18,728 nt of DNA. Origin: Bacteroidaceae bacterium (GTDB lineage Bacteria > Bacteroidota > Bacteroidia > Bacteroidales > Bacteroidaceae). The notes below the pieces were generated by a model. It worked only from the letters and a program-made list of their open reading frames with translations. It had not been told where the DNA came from and did not search any database. Where the stretch lies: contig CAAHEN010000193.1 in assembly GCA_900772575.1 (NCBI GenBank), positions 1-18,728 of the forward strand. Reading direction: 5' to 3'. Position numbers and translations under genes: made by a program. This document shows, piece by piece, positions 5,382 through 13,232 of this stretch (positions are counted from its first letter, which is position 1; the number at the start of each line of letters is the position of its first letter).

Positions 5382-7649
5382 TCACATGAAACAGAGCGCA
5401 ATGCGGTAGGTGATGAATGCCATGACATAAGCCACTGCTGTCGTATAGAATGCGGTGAAGAGGGCATAGCGCCAGCGTCCACTCTCCCCCTTAATCGCCG
5501 CGATAGTGGCCAGGCAGGGGAAGTAGAGCAGGGCAAAGACGAGATAGCCGATAGCGGCAGCAGTCGTCGTCCCGGAATGGCGAATGGCCTCAGTCAATGT
5601 GGCGTCCGACATCTCACCCTCACTGTTTTCAGGCACGTTGTAGAGCACGCCGAGCGTACTGACCATGAGTTCCTTCGCACCGACGCCAGAGAGGATTCCG
5701 ACGCCCAGACGCCAGTCATAGCCCAATGGTTTGATGACGGGGGAAAGGGCATGCCCTATCTGTCCGAGGTAGGACTGTTCCTGCTGTTCGGCTGGCGTCA
5801 GTTCCTGCTCCTCGCTGCTCAGGGGGAAGTAGCCAAGTGCCCAGACGACGATGCTGGCGATGAGGATAATGCCCCCCATCTTACGCAGATACTGGCGCCC
5901 TTTCTCCCACGTGTGTCGTACGACACCTTTGGCTACGGGCATGCGGTAGGGAGGCATCTCCATGACGAAATGGCTCTCTTCCTTGCGGCGAAACACGTGG
6001 CTCAGTGTTCCTGCTGCCAGAAACGCCACGAGAATGCCGCCAGCATACAGACAGAGCATGACTAGCGCGGCGTGTTCCGGAAAGAATGCGCCAGCCAGAA
6101 TCGTGTAGACCGGCAGGCGTGCCGAGCATGACATGAAGGGGAGGGTCATCATCGTGATGAGGCGGCTCTTGCGACTCTCGATAGTGCGTGTGGCCATGAC
6201 AGCCGGGACGTTACACCCGAAGCCCATAAGCATCGGGATGAACGACTTGCCGTGCAGTCCGACACGGCGCAAGAGGGGGTCGGCCAGAAAAGCGGCACGC
6301 GCCAGATAGCCAGAATCCTCAAGAATGGAGATGAAGAAATAGAGAATCAGGATGTTGGGTAGGAAGACGATGACACTCCCGACGCCGCCCAGCACGCCAC
6401 TGACGAGCAAGTCGCGTAGCCATCCGGCGGGCATGTGCCCCGATACTTCGTCGGACAGCCAGGCTACACCGGCATCCATCCAGTCCATGGGATAGGCGCC
6501 GATGGCAAATGTGACGTAGAAGATGAGTCCCATGATGAGGAAGAAAAGCAAATAGGCCAGCGGTGTGCGCGCCATGATCTTGTCTATGATTCCGGTGGCC
6601 TGCATGGCACGGCTGTCCCGGCGCTCATAGATGCCGCTGAGCAGGTGTTCTATCTCTTCGCGACGCTCGGCAGGTGTGCTTTGTAGCGCAGCGATGGCGC
6701 CGGAACGGGCAGATTCTGCGGTTGCACTTTCTTTCGCCTCACCGGTGATGGCTTGTCCATTTCCGGAGTTGGCTGGGGCTTGCTGTTTGAGTGCATATTC
6801 GACAGCCTTGGCCAGCACTTCCTCGACGCCGCGTCCGTGGCTAGCGACGGTGGGGATGAGCGGAATGCCGAGGCGTTTCTCCAGTTCGGGCAGGTCAATG
6901 TGGCTATGGCTGCTCTCGAACTCATCGTACATATTGAGCACGCCGACAAGCGGCAGTCCCATGGCTTTGAGTTGTAAGGTCAGCAACAGGTTGCGCTCTA
7001 GGTTTGTGACGTCGAGTACATTGATGACAATGTCCATTGTTCCTTTGGCCAGTTCGTTGGCTACGAAGGCCTCTTCGGGACTGAACGCACGGAAGGAATA
7101 AGTACCTGGCAGGTCGATGACGCAAATCTGCCGCCCCCCAAGGGTCGTCCAGCCCTCGACACTGCTGACCGTCACTCCGGCATAGTTGCCGGTGCGTTCA
7201 TGACCGCCACAGGCCGCATTGAAAAACGCAGTCTTGCCACAGTTGGGATTGCCCACAAGTGCGACAGTCAGGTGATTCTCATCAGTGTGCTTAGGTTTGG
7301 AGGGGTGCGGCCCGCAGCAAGAGCACCCGGCACAGCCACCTTGGCACTGTTGTGCACGGACTGGCAGCCCATTGGCAATGGGGTCTGTGGCCTCAGCCCT
7401 CAGGCCGGCAGCCTTGGCCTCAGCCTCTGTGGCGAAGACGTCGACAAGCTCGGCTTCGTGCTTGCGCAGGGCGACGCGCTGCCCCATCATGGCATAGACG
7501 ATAGGGGTGCCAAACGGCCCTGCGTAGGTGCGGCTGACTTCCTGTCCGCAGACGAATCCCATCTCTTCGAGACGGCGCTTGAAGGCCAGACTTCCCCGAA
7601 GCGGACCGATGTAGGCCGATTGGCCATTATGGAGTTCTGATAAGTTCAT
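5382..7649 (-). CDS. feoB: Ferrous iron transporter, FeoA-FeoB fusion
   Basis: This 755-residue inner-membrane Fe(II) importer has FeoA fused to its N-terminus. Residues 1-72 form the FeoA (SH3-like) domain. A linker follows with five cysteines (102, 106, 109, 111, 112; CQGGCAGCSCC). The GTPase domain has G1 GNPNCGKT at 133-140, G3 DLPG at 179-182 and G4 NMYD at 239-242. The membrane part starts near 363 and contains the gate motifs GFGCNVPAVMATRT (476-489) and CSARLPVY (508-515), then GAKELMVSTLG near the end. No FeoC gene is nearby. The gene stands alone, with its own promoter about 30 bp upstream. The FeoAB fusion is common in Bacteroidota; the cysteine cluster between the domains is the notable part. 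The start at 7649 gives a complete FeoA domain. Confidence 0.96.
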   Translation of the reverse strand: MNLSELHNGQSAYIGPLRGSLAFKRRLEEMGFVCGQEVSRTYAGPFGTPIVYAMMGQRVALRKHEAELVDVFATEAEAKAAGLRAEATDPIANGLPVRAQQCQGGCAGCSCCGPHPSKPKHTDENHLTVALVGNPNCGKTAFFNAACGGHERTGNYAGVTVSSVEGWTTLGGRQICVIDLPGTYSFRAFSPEEAFVANELAKGTMDIVINVLDVTNLERNLLLTLQLKAMGLPLVGVLNMYDEFESSHSHIDLPELEKRLGIPLIPTVASHGRGVEEVLAKAVEYALKQQAPANSGNGQAITGEAKESATAESARSGAIAALQSTPAERREEIEHLLSGIYERRDSRAMQATGIIDKIMARTPLAYLLFFLIMGLIFYVTFAIGAYPMDWMDAGVAWLSDEVSGHMPAGWLRDLLVSGVLGGVGSVIVFLPNILILYFFISILEDSGYLARAAFLADPLLRRVGLHGKSFIPMLMGFGCNVPAVMATRTIESRKSRLITMMTLPFMSCSARLPVYTILAGAFFPEHAALVMLCLYAGGILVAFLAAGTLSHVFRRKEESHFVMEMPPYRMPVAKGVVRHTWEKGRQYLRKMGGIILIASIVVWALGYFPLSSEEQELTPAEQQEQSYLGQIGHALSPVIKPLGYDWRLGVGILSGVGAKELMVSTLGVLYNVPENSEGEMSDATLTEAIRHSGTTTAAAIGYLVFALLYFPCLATIAAIKGESGRWRYALFTAFYTTAVAYVMAFITYRIALCFM

Positions 7650-7678
7650 TATGGTAGATGTCTGTTTTTATCAGAACG

Positions 7679-7709
7679 CAAAATTATCAATTCCCACCAG
7701 CTGGGGCAA
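7679..7709 (-). promoter_or_regulatory. Promoter of feoB
   Basis: On the minus strand there is TTG (7707-7709), a 20-bp spacer and TAATTTTG (7679-7686). Transcription should start near 7672, giving a leader of about 23 nt. No clear Fur box was recognised, though the AT-rich stretch around the -7 box could hide one. Confidence 0.72.
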
Positions 7710-7797
7710 TACCTATTACTGGTGATTGCAGGCGCTGGACTGTGGCAGTGTTTACCATAAAGTGGTGATTCCTGTGTGATGAGTGGCTACAGACCGG

Positions 7798-7847
7798 GCA
7801 AAGAAGGCCCCGGAGCTTGGCTGAGCATGAGAACCAAGCTCCGGGGC
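7798..7847 (-). terminator. Intrinsic terminator of the amylase gene
   Basis: A perfect 14-bp stem pairs GCCCCGGAGCTTGG (7807-7820) with CCAAGCTCCGGGGC (7834-7847) around a 13-base loop. On the minus strand it is followed by CTTCTTTG. It lies 34 bp after the amylase stop codon and separates that gene from feoB. The U tract is weak, but the stem is very strong. Confidence 0.75.
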
Positions 7848-7881
7848 ATGAAAAGATGGCAGGCGACACCTATCGACAGGT

Positions 7882-9555
7882 TCAGATTTTCAGAATGATG
7901 CTATCATGTGGGGGGACGGTGACGAAGGTATGGCCATCAGGCTTGAGCTCGACCGTCTGCGTCAGGCCAGAGATGAGATCAATGCCTACGTGCAGGCCTG
8001 GGCGAAGCGCCATGTAGTCGAAGGCATTGGCCGGAATGCGTACGCCAATGCTTGCCTCGGCCTCACCGAAGTTGGCCACTATAAGCAGTGTTTCGCGGCC
8101 GGCCTTGCGCAAGAAGGCGTAATGCATATCAGGATTGAACGCACAAGCCCGGTCATAATTGACATACATGAGGTCGTAGAAGAGCCCTTCGCGCAGCGCA
8201 ATGGAATCATTGCAGAGGCGAATCACCTTGCGGTAGTAATCATAAAGCGCTTGCTCGTCTGCTGTAAAAGTTGCCTCACCGATGCATAGCTTGACAAGGC
8301 TCTTGACACCCCAATAGTCGAAGATCGTGGTGCGTCCGTCACAGCCGCTGAAGCCCTCGGCATCCATACCGCGCTCGCCCAGTTCCTGTCCGGCATAGAC
8401 CATAAACGGGTTGGTGTTCATACAGGCACTGACCACCAACGCCGGAAGCGCCCGGCGCGCATCTCCGGCAAAGAAGTCAGAAGCGATGCGTTGCTCGTCG
8501 TGGTTCTCTAGAAAGCTGAGCATATGGGTGTGAATGTCATCGACCTGCTGCCAGCAGCCCGTGATGCAGGCGGCTGACTTATAGCCACAGGTCACGTCGC
8601 GCAATGTGTCGTAGAGGCCTACCTTGTCGTATAAATAATCGAAGCCACCGTCACTGATATAATGGCGGTACTCATTGGGATTGTACACCTCGGCAATGAA
8701 CTTTACGTCAGGATATTTTGCCTTGACAGCTCCGATGGCATGTGCCCAGAACTCACAGGGCACCATCTCTGCCATATCACAGCGGAAGGCGTCGACGCCC
8801 TTGCCTGCCCAAAAAAGCAGAATGGCCGTCATCTTCTGCCAGGTATCGGGAATGGGGGAGAAATGCGCTGTCCTGCCGCCGAGATAGTCGATGCCATAGT
8901 TGAGTTTGACCGTCTCGTACCAGTCGCAGCTGTTCGGAGAGGCATCGAAACGGTCGTTGCCTGTGGCCTTTGCGGGATATTCACGATATGGGCCCATATC
9001 CGAGCGCACGTCGTTAAAGGTGTTGTGCAGCGTTTGCCCGATGATATAGTAGAAATTATTGTTGGGCGAAAAAGCTTTTGTAGTGTCATCGTCTTCACCC
9101 AGCTCCTTGGTGTCTTTTGGTTGGGCGTCGGAGTAGTACTGGCGAGCCACATGGTTGGGCACGAAGTCGAAAATGAGTTTCAGCCCGGCCCCGTGTGTAC
9201 GCCTGACCAATGCTTCAAACTCCGCCATGCGGTGTTCAGGCTGAGAGGCAAGATCCGGATCAATGTCATAGTAATCCTTGACCGCATAGGGCGAACCGGC
9301 CTTGCCCTTGACGACAGCCGGATGGTCACGGCGAATGCCGAAGGCAGAATAGTCAGTCTGTGTGGCGTGCTCCAATAGGCCCGTGTACCAGATATGGGTG
9401 AATCCGAAATCGTGAATACGGGCCAAGACCTTGTCTGTGAAGGCATTCATCTTGCCACAACCGTTTTGTTCGATCGTCCCCCCGGAAATGTTGGTCTCAT
9501 TCTTATTGCCAAAGAGTCGAGGGAGCACTTGGTAGATCATTATTTTCTCCGACAT
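7882..9555 (-). CDS. Alpha-amylase family glycoside hydrolase (GH13), cytoplasmic
   Basis: This 557-residue retaining enzyme of the GH13 clan acts on alpha-glucans. The four conserved regions are in order: DFVPNHV (130-136), GVDAFRCDMAE (253-263, nucleophile Asp260), VKFIAEVYNP (284-293, acid/base Glu289) and FLENHDEQRI (348-357, Asp353). It has no signal peptide or lipobox, so it probably works on internal glycogen or imported oligosaccharides, unlike the surface amylases of Sus systems. I chose the ATG at 9555 (MSEKIMIYQVLPRLFGN) because the barrel begins directly after it; an open extension to 9636 is not amylase-like. No consensus promoter was found upstream. A strong terminator follows. 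Substrate specificity (amylase, glucanotransferase or trehalose-type) cannot be told from these motifs. Confidence 0.92.
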   Translation of the reverse strand: MSEKIMIYQVLPRLFGNKNETNISGGTIEQNGCGKMNAFTDKVLARIHDFGFTHIWYTGLLEHATQTDYSAFGIRRDHPAVVKGKAGSPYAVKDYYDIDPDLASQPEHRMAEFEALVRRTHGAGLKLIFDFVPNHVARQYYSDAQPKDTKELGEDDDTTKAFSPNNNFYYIIGQTLHNTFNDVRSDMGPYREYPAKATGNDRFDASPNSCDWYETVKLNYGIDYLGGRTAHFSPIPDTWQKMTAILLFWAGKGVDAFRCDMAEMVPCEFWAHAIGAVKAKYPDVKFIAEVYNPNEYRHYISDGGFDYLYDKVGLYDTLRDVTCGYKSAACITGCWQQVDDIHTHMLSFLENHDEQRIASDFFAGDARRALPALVVSACMNTNPFMVYAGQELGERGMDAEGFSGCDGRTTIFDYWGVKSLVKLCIGEATFTADEQALYDYYRKVIRLCNDSIALREGLFYDLMYVNYDRACAFNPDMHYAFLRKAGRETLLIVANFGEAEASIGVRIPANAFDYMALRPGLHVGIDLISGLTQTVELKPDGHTFVTVPPHDSIILKI

Positions 9556-9690
9556 GACTGATAATCGTTGCTTGGTGATGATGGATAATAAAAATTCTGG
9601 TAAAACCGCAGCGTCTTTCCGTTGTTCTTTCTGCAAGGTCTCCAGGGTGAGGGCAAGGTGCCAGCCCCTTCTCGCCGGTAGAGCCCATTA

Positions 9691-9767
9691 CAAAAAAGAC
9701 AACGAGGAGACGACGCCGCGCTGCCACCCTCACGCGGTGCAGATTGCGTTGTCGTCTCCTCGCTGTC
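9691..9767 (-). terminator. Large intrinsic terminator after fabD
   Basis: Read on the minus strand, a 17-bp stem (9767-9751 with 9714-9698, one G-T pair, core CGAGGAGACGAC) encloses a 36-base loop that holds a second stem, CCGCG/CGCGG (9716-9720 with 9733-9737). It is followed by TTTTTT (9697-9692). It lies 29 bp after the fabD stop codon and separates fabD from the amylase gene. Confidence 0.85.
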
Positions 9768-9796
9768 TGTCGTCGCTCAGGAGGAGTGAGTGGCTC

Positions 9797-10699
9797 TTAT
9801 TCGCCTACGCCATGTACGCTGACTGCCTCATTGCCCTTGCAGATTTTGGCAATCATGCCTTGCAGGGCTTTACCGGGACCGCACTCAGTGAACTTTGTGG
9901 CGCCTGCGGCAACCATGTTCTGCACCTCCTTGGTCCAAAGTACACTGGCTGTGAGCTGCTTGATGAGGTTAGCCTTGATTTCCTCTGGATCGGTGTGAGC
10001 CAGTCCGTCGACATTCTGGTAGACCGGACAGATGGGCTTCTGGAACTCAGTGACAGCAATTGCCGCTTCAAGTTCCTCCTTGGCAGGCTGCATGAGTGGG
10101 CTGTGGAACGCGCCACCTACAGGCAGAATCAAGGCGCGCTTGGCACCAGCCTCCTTCAGCTTGACGCAAGCAAGTTCAATGGCGGCCTTGCTTCCGCTAA
10201 TAACCAGCTGTCCGGGACAGTTGTAGTTGGCAGGGACAACCACTTCGCCACTTTCCTGGCTGACCTCTTTGCAGATACGCTCCACCTCTTCATCTGCCAA
10301 TGCGATGATGGCAGCCATGCCGCCAGGAGCGGCCTCGCAGGCTTTCTGCATGGCAATGGCACGGGCGGCTACAAGTTTAAGGCCATCTTCAAAACTGAGG
10401 CAGCGCGTGGCGGTAAGCGCTGAGAGCTCACCGAGAGAGTGGCCAGCGGCCATGTCGGGATTGAAGTCCTGGCCCAGGCAGAGTGCGCTAATGACGCTAT
10501 GAAGAAATACTGCGGGCTGTGTCACCTTTGTTTGCTTGAGCTCTTCATCAGTGCCATTGAACATGATGTCAGTGATGTTGAATCCCAATATCTTGTTGGC
10601 CAAGTCAAAGTGCTGCTTGGCAATGGGGTGCTTCTCATAGAGATCCTTGCCCATGCCAACGAACTGTGAACCTTGTCCAGGGAAAACGAATGCGTTCAT
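9797..10699 (-). CDS. fabD: Malonyl-CoA:ACP transacylase
   Basis: FabD moves malonyl from CoA to acyl carrier protein and so feeds fatty acid elongation in the cytoplasm. The 300-residue protein begins at once with FVFPGQGSQFVGMG (oxyanion glutamine in GQGSQ, 8-12). It has the nucleophile Ser88 in AGHSLGE, Arg113 in VAARA, and His199 in GAFHSPLM, which completes the dyad. The usual fab neighbours (acpP, fabH, fabF, fabG) are absent here, so the gene appears to stand alone. A -7 box at 10835-10842 could drive it with a leader of about 130 nt. A large terminator follows. Confidence 0.97.
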   Translation of the reverse strand: MNAFVFPGQGSQFVGMGKDLYEKHPIAKQHFDLANKILGFNITDIMFNGTDEELKQTKVTQPAVFLHSVISALCLGQDFNPDMAAGHSLGELSALTATRCLSFEDGLKLVAARAIAMQKACEAAPGGMAAIIALADEEVERICKEVSQESGEVVVPANYNCPGQLVISGSKAAIELACVKLKEAGAKRALILPVGGAFHSPLMQPAKEELEAAIAVTEFQKPICPVYQNVDGLAHTDPEEIKANLIKQLTASVLWTKEVQNMVAAGATKFTECGPGKALQGMIAKICKGNEAVSVHGVGE

Positions 10700-10834
10700 T
10701 TCTTATCGATTTATGTATTTTGAGTATGGTGATATTGTCTAATTCCTCTAGATTGGGTGCAATCCGGATGATTGTTGAAGAGCAGGCCGCCATGCAGGGT
10801 GCGTGAAGCCCGTCAGAACCACTCTATCGTCATG

Positions 10835-10842
10835 CAAAAATA
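10835..10842 (-). promoter_or_regulatory. Possible -7 box of the fabD promoter
   Basis: TATTTTTG on the minus strand matches TAnnTTTG exactly and lies just after the thiD stop codon, about 135 bp before fabD. Unlike the other promoters here, no TTG stands 20 bp upstream (17-23 bp were checked), so the call is weaker. Confidence 0.42.
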
Positions 10843-10849
10843 GCCATAA

Positions 10850-11668
10850 TTATTCGATTAGGGTCGGACGAGGATTGAAAAAGTGGTTCATTGGGCCATG
10901 CCCTTCGCCTATCGACACATCCGCACCGGCAAGCAGGGCTGCTTCCACGTAGCGCTTGGCGTCGCCGACCGCACTGTCCAGACTACGGTCGGGCTGAATA
11001 GCCATTTGGGCCGCGATGGCCGAAGAGAGCGTGCAGCCTGTACCATGCGTATTGCGGGTGGCGACGCGAATGCCATCGAAGCTGACGGCATGTTTGTCGC
11101 TGACCAAGATGTCGGTCGGCTGGCCCTCCAGGTGCCCCCCCTTGACAAGTACATATTGCCCTGCTGTCTGAGAAAGCAGGCGACGGGCACCACAAACAGC
11201 ATCTTTGGTGCCGGTGAGAGCCTCAAGTTCAGGGATATTGGGCGTGACCAGTGTGCATAGTGGCATCAATTCACCGACGAGCGCCGCCGTTGCTGGGGGA
11301 TCAAGCAAGCGATGACCTGAGCTGGATACCATAATGGGATCCAGTACGATAAAACCTACAGGATATTCACGGATTGTCTGGGCAATGGCGTGGATAATGT
11401 CTGCATTGGCTGTCATGCCGATTTTCAACGCATCGGGGTGCAAATCACTCATGACTGCAGCCATCTGCTCTCTGACGGTTTCTGCCGGCAAAGGTACAGA
11501 ACGGGCTACACCTGTCGTATTCTGTATGGTGATGGCTGTTATGGCTGTGGCGCTGTAACAGCCCAGTGCTGAAAAGGTCTTCAGATCGGCTTGTATGCCG
11601 GCGCCTCCTGAAGGGTCAGAACCAGCGACAGATAGGCAGACTTTATAATGCTTTGAGGGATTGTGCAT
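10850..11668 (-). CDS. thiD: Hydroxymethylpyrimidine/phosphomethylpyrimidine kinase
   Basis: ThiD phosphorylates HMP and then HMP-P in thiamine synthesis. The 272-residue ribokinase-fold protein has SVAGSDPSGGAGIQADLKT at 13-31, binding the pyrimidine. LDPIMVSSSGHRLL follows at 109-122, and the anion-hole motif NTHGTGCTLSSAIAA at 206-220 has the catalytic Cys212. The ~270-residue length is normal for a ThiD that is not fused to ThiE or TenA. No other thiamine gene and no TPP riboswitch lies nearby. The gene starts 29 bp after the terminator of the purH/orf81 unit with no recognisable promoter, so it may depend on read-through or an unusual promoter. Confidence 0.95.
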   Translation of the reverse strand: MHNPSKHYKVCLSVAGSDPSGGAGIQADLKTFSALGCYSATAITAITIQNTTGVARSVPLPAETVREQMAAVMSDLHPDALKIGMTANADIIHAIAQTIREYPVGFIVLDPIMVSSSGHRLLDPPATAALVGELMPLCTLVTPNIPELEALTGTKDAVCGARRLLSQTAGQYVLVKGGHLEGQPTDILVSDKHAVSFDGIRVATRNTHGTGCTLSSAIAAQMAIQPDRSLDSAVGDAKRYVEAALLAGADVSIGEGHGPMNHFFNPRPTLIE

Positions 11669-11696
11669 ACGTTCAATGGGCCTTTGCTTGATGATA

Positions 11697-11737
11697 TAGA
11701 AATGACACGAGTAGGGAATTTCGTTTCCCTACTCGTG
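11697..11737 (-). terminator. Hairpin terminator after orf81
   Basis: A perfect 13-bp stem, CACGAGTAGGGAA (11706-11718) with TTCCCTACTCGTG (11725-11737), has a 6-base loop. On the minus strand it is followed by TCATTTCT, a modest U tract. It begins 10 bp after the orf81 stop codon and closes the lpxA-purH-orf81 unit. Confidence 0.7.
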
Positions 11738-11747
11738 TGAATGTAGG

Positions 11748-11993
11748 CTACTTGCCTTTGTGCCGGTTGCTTCGCCGTGTCCTTATGTCAGCTTTCTTCT
11801 TGGCAGACCCAGATCCATGTGCCCCGGTGACATAGTTCTTCTTCTTGGCTTTTGTTTTCACCTTGTCAGACGGGCCGTGGTGAAGTTTGCTGCCTCTGAA
11901 TACTATTCCTCCTTGCATGGCCTGGGCCAAGGCATCGGGGGGCACTGGTCTCTTATCTTTTTCTAGGCTATCGGGGGAATCTGTCGCGATCAT
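11748..11993 (-). CDS. Small, very basic protein of unknown function (81 aa)
   Basis: I do not recognise this protein. It has 81 residues, of which 20 are Lys or Arg against 7 Asp or Glu. The first half has a short ordered-looking stretch (PDALAQAMQGGIVFRGSKLHHG, split here as residues 19-31 and 32-40). The second half is rich in Lys, Gly and Ser with KAKKKN, SAKKKAD and RRSNRHKGK, and is probably disordered. There is no signal peptide or membrane helix. It is likely real: it starts 24 bp after the purH stop codon and ends 10 bp before a strong hairpin terminator, the exact spacing expected for the last gene of an operon. The composition suggests RNA, ribosome or DNA binding, which is inference only. 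Confidence 0.65.
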   Translation of the reverse strand: MIATDSPDSLEKDKRPVPPDALAQAMQGGIVFRGSKLHHGPSDKVKTKAKKKNYVTGAHGSGSAKKKADIRTRRSNRHKGK

Positions 11994-12017
11994 ACAGTTG
12001 GATTGATGTGCGTGGGA

Positions 12018-13202
12018 TCAATGATGGAACAAGCGGATGCCCGTGAAAGCCATGGCGATGCCATACTTGTCGCATGTGGCGATGACATGATCGTCGCGGA
12101 CACTGCCCCCGGTTTGAGCCACATATTGTACGCCACTCTTGTGGGCGCGCTCAATGTTGTCACCGAAAGGAAAGAAGGCATCAGAACCCAGGCATACACC
12201 GGTGTTTTGCGAAATCCACGCCTTCTTTTCTGCCAGTGTCAACACTTCAGGACGGCTGGTGAAGAACTGTTGCCATACGCCATCGGCCAGCACATCATCA
12301 TGCTCTTCCTCAGAGATGTAAAGGTCAATCGCATTGTCACGGTCAGCGCGGCGTATCTTTTCGACCCATGGCAGGTTCATCACTTTAGGGTGCTGCCTAA
12401 GCCACCACGTGTCGGCCTTTGTGCCAGCCAGCCGCGTACAGTGGATACGGCTTTGCTGCCCGGCACCAATGCCGATGGCCTGACCGTCCTTGGTGTAGCA
12501 GACTGAATTGCTCTGGGTGTATTTGAGCGTGATGAGCGCAATTTCCAGGTCTCGACGAGTATCGGCGGTGAAGATCTTGTTCTGTGTCGGGATATTGTCA
12601 AAGAGCGTGTCACTTGACAAACAGATTTCGTTTCGCCCTTGCTCGAACGTGATGCCGAATACCTGCTTGTGCTCGAGGGGATCAGGCCGATAGTCTGGAG
12701 AGATTTTGATGACGTTGTAAGTGCCGTTGCGTTTGGCTTTCAGTATCTCCAAGGCTTCTGGTGAAAAATCCGGAGCAATCACGCCGTCAGAGACTTCACG
12801 CTTGATGAGGAGAGCCGTAGCTTTATCGCAGGTATCTGAAAGGGCAATGAAATCACCGTATGAAGACATGCGGTCGGCACCTCTGGCCCTGGCATAGGCT
12901 GCGGCCAAAGGCGTCAAGGGTTCGGCTATGTCGTCTACAAAATAGATTTTGCTCAAGGTGTCGCTCAGAGGAAGACCGATTGCAGCGCCAGCAGGCGAGA
13001 CATGCTTGAAAGATGCGGCAGCTGGTACACCTGTCGCCGCCTTAAGCTCACGTACAAGTTGCCAACCGTTGAGGGCATCTAAAAAGTTGATATATCCCGG
13101 ACGCCCAGAGAGGACTTCCAAGGGCAGCTCGCCATGCTCCATATATATGCGCGATGGCTTTTGATTGGGGTTACACCCATATTTGAGTGCGAGTTCTTTC
13201 AT
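12018..13202 (-). CDS. purH: AICAR transformylase, stand-alone (PurH without IMP cyclohydrolase domain)
   Basis: This enzyme moves the formyl group of 10-formyl-THF to AICAR, the ninth step of purine synthesis. Bifunctional PurH has about 510-530 residues with an N-terminal cyclohydrolase; this protein has 394 and begins directly with the transformylase part (LKYGCNPNQKPSRIY). The catalytic Lys66-His67 pair stands in SFKHVSPAG. Later family marks are NSVCYTKDGQAIGIGAGQQS and FPFGDNIERAH. There is no trace of the cyclohydrolase upstream: lpxA ends 30 bp before the start codon. A separate group of such short proteins is known in some Bacteroidota and Firmicutes, often annotated as the formyltransferase. 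It probably shares a transcript with lpxA and orf81. Confidence 0.93.
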   Translation of the reverse strand: MKELALKYGCNPNQKPSRIYMEHGELPLEVLSGRPGYINFLDALNGWQLVRELKAATGVPAAASFKHVSPAGAAIGLPLSDTLSKIYFVDDIAEPLTPLAAAYARARGADRMSSYGDFIALSDTCDKATALLIKREVSDGVIAPDFSPEALEILKAKRNGTYNVIKISPDYRPDPLEHKQVFGITFEQGRNEICLSSDTLFDNIPTQNKIFTADTRRDLEIALITLKYTQSNSVCYTKDGQAIGIGAGQQSRIHCTRLAGTKADTWWLRQHPKVMNLPWVEKIRRADRDNAIDLYISEEEHDDVLADGVWQQFFTSRPEVLTLAEKKAWISQNTGVCLGSDAFFPFGDNIERAHKSGVQYVAQTGGSVRDDHVIATCDKYGIAMAFTGIRLFHH

Positions 13203-13232
13203 GGTAGGAGGGTATCAGAGAGTTGTCGTTGA

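Noticed and set aside
5214..6065. 283-codon plus-strand open frame overlapping the end of feoB
   Set aside because: It lies mostly antisense to feoB, has no recognisable domain and no promoter, and its protein composition is that of a shadow frame.
9556..9636. 27-codon N-terminal extension of the amylase
   Set aside because: The extra residues are not amylase-like and not a signal peptide; the ATG at 9555 begins exactly at the catalytic barrel.
11640..11705. Search for a TPP riboswitch or promoter in front of thiD
   Set aside because: The space between the terminator and the start codon is only 29 bp, and no TPP-box motif or TAnnTTTG was found.
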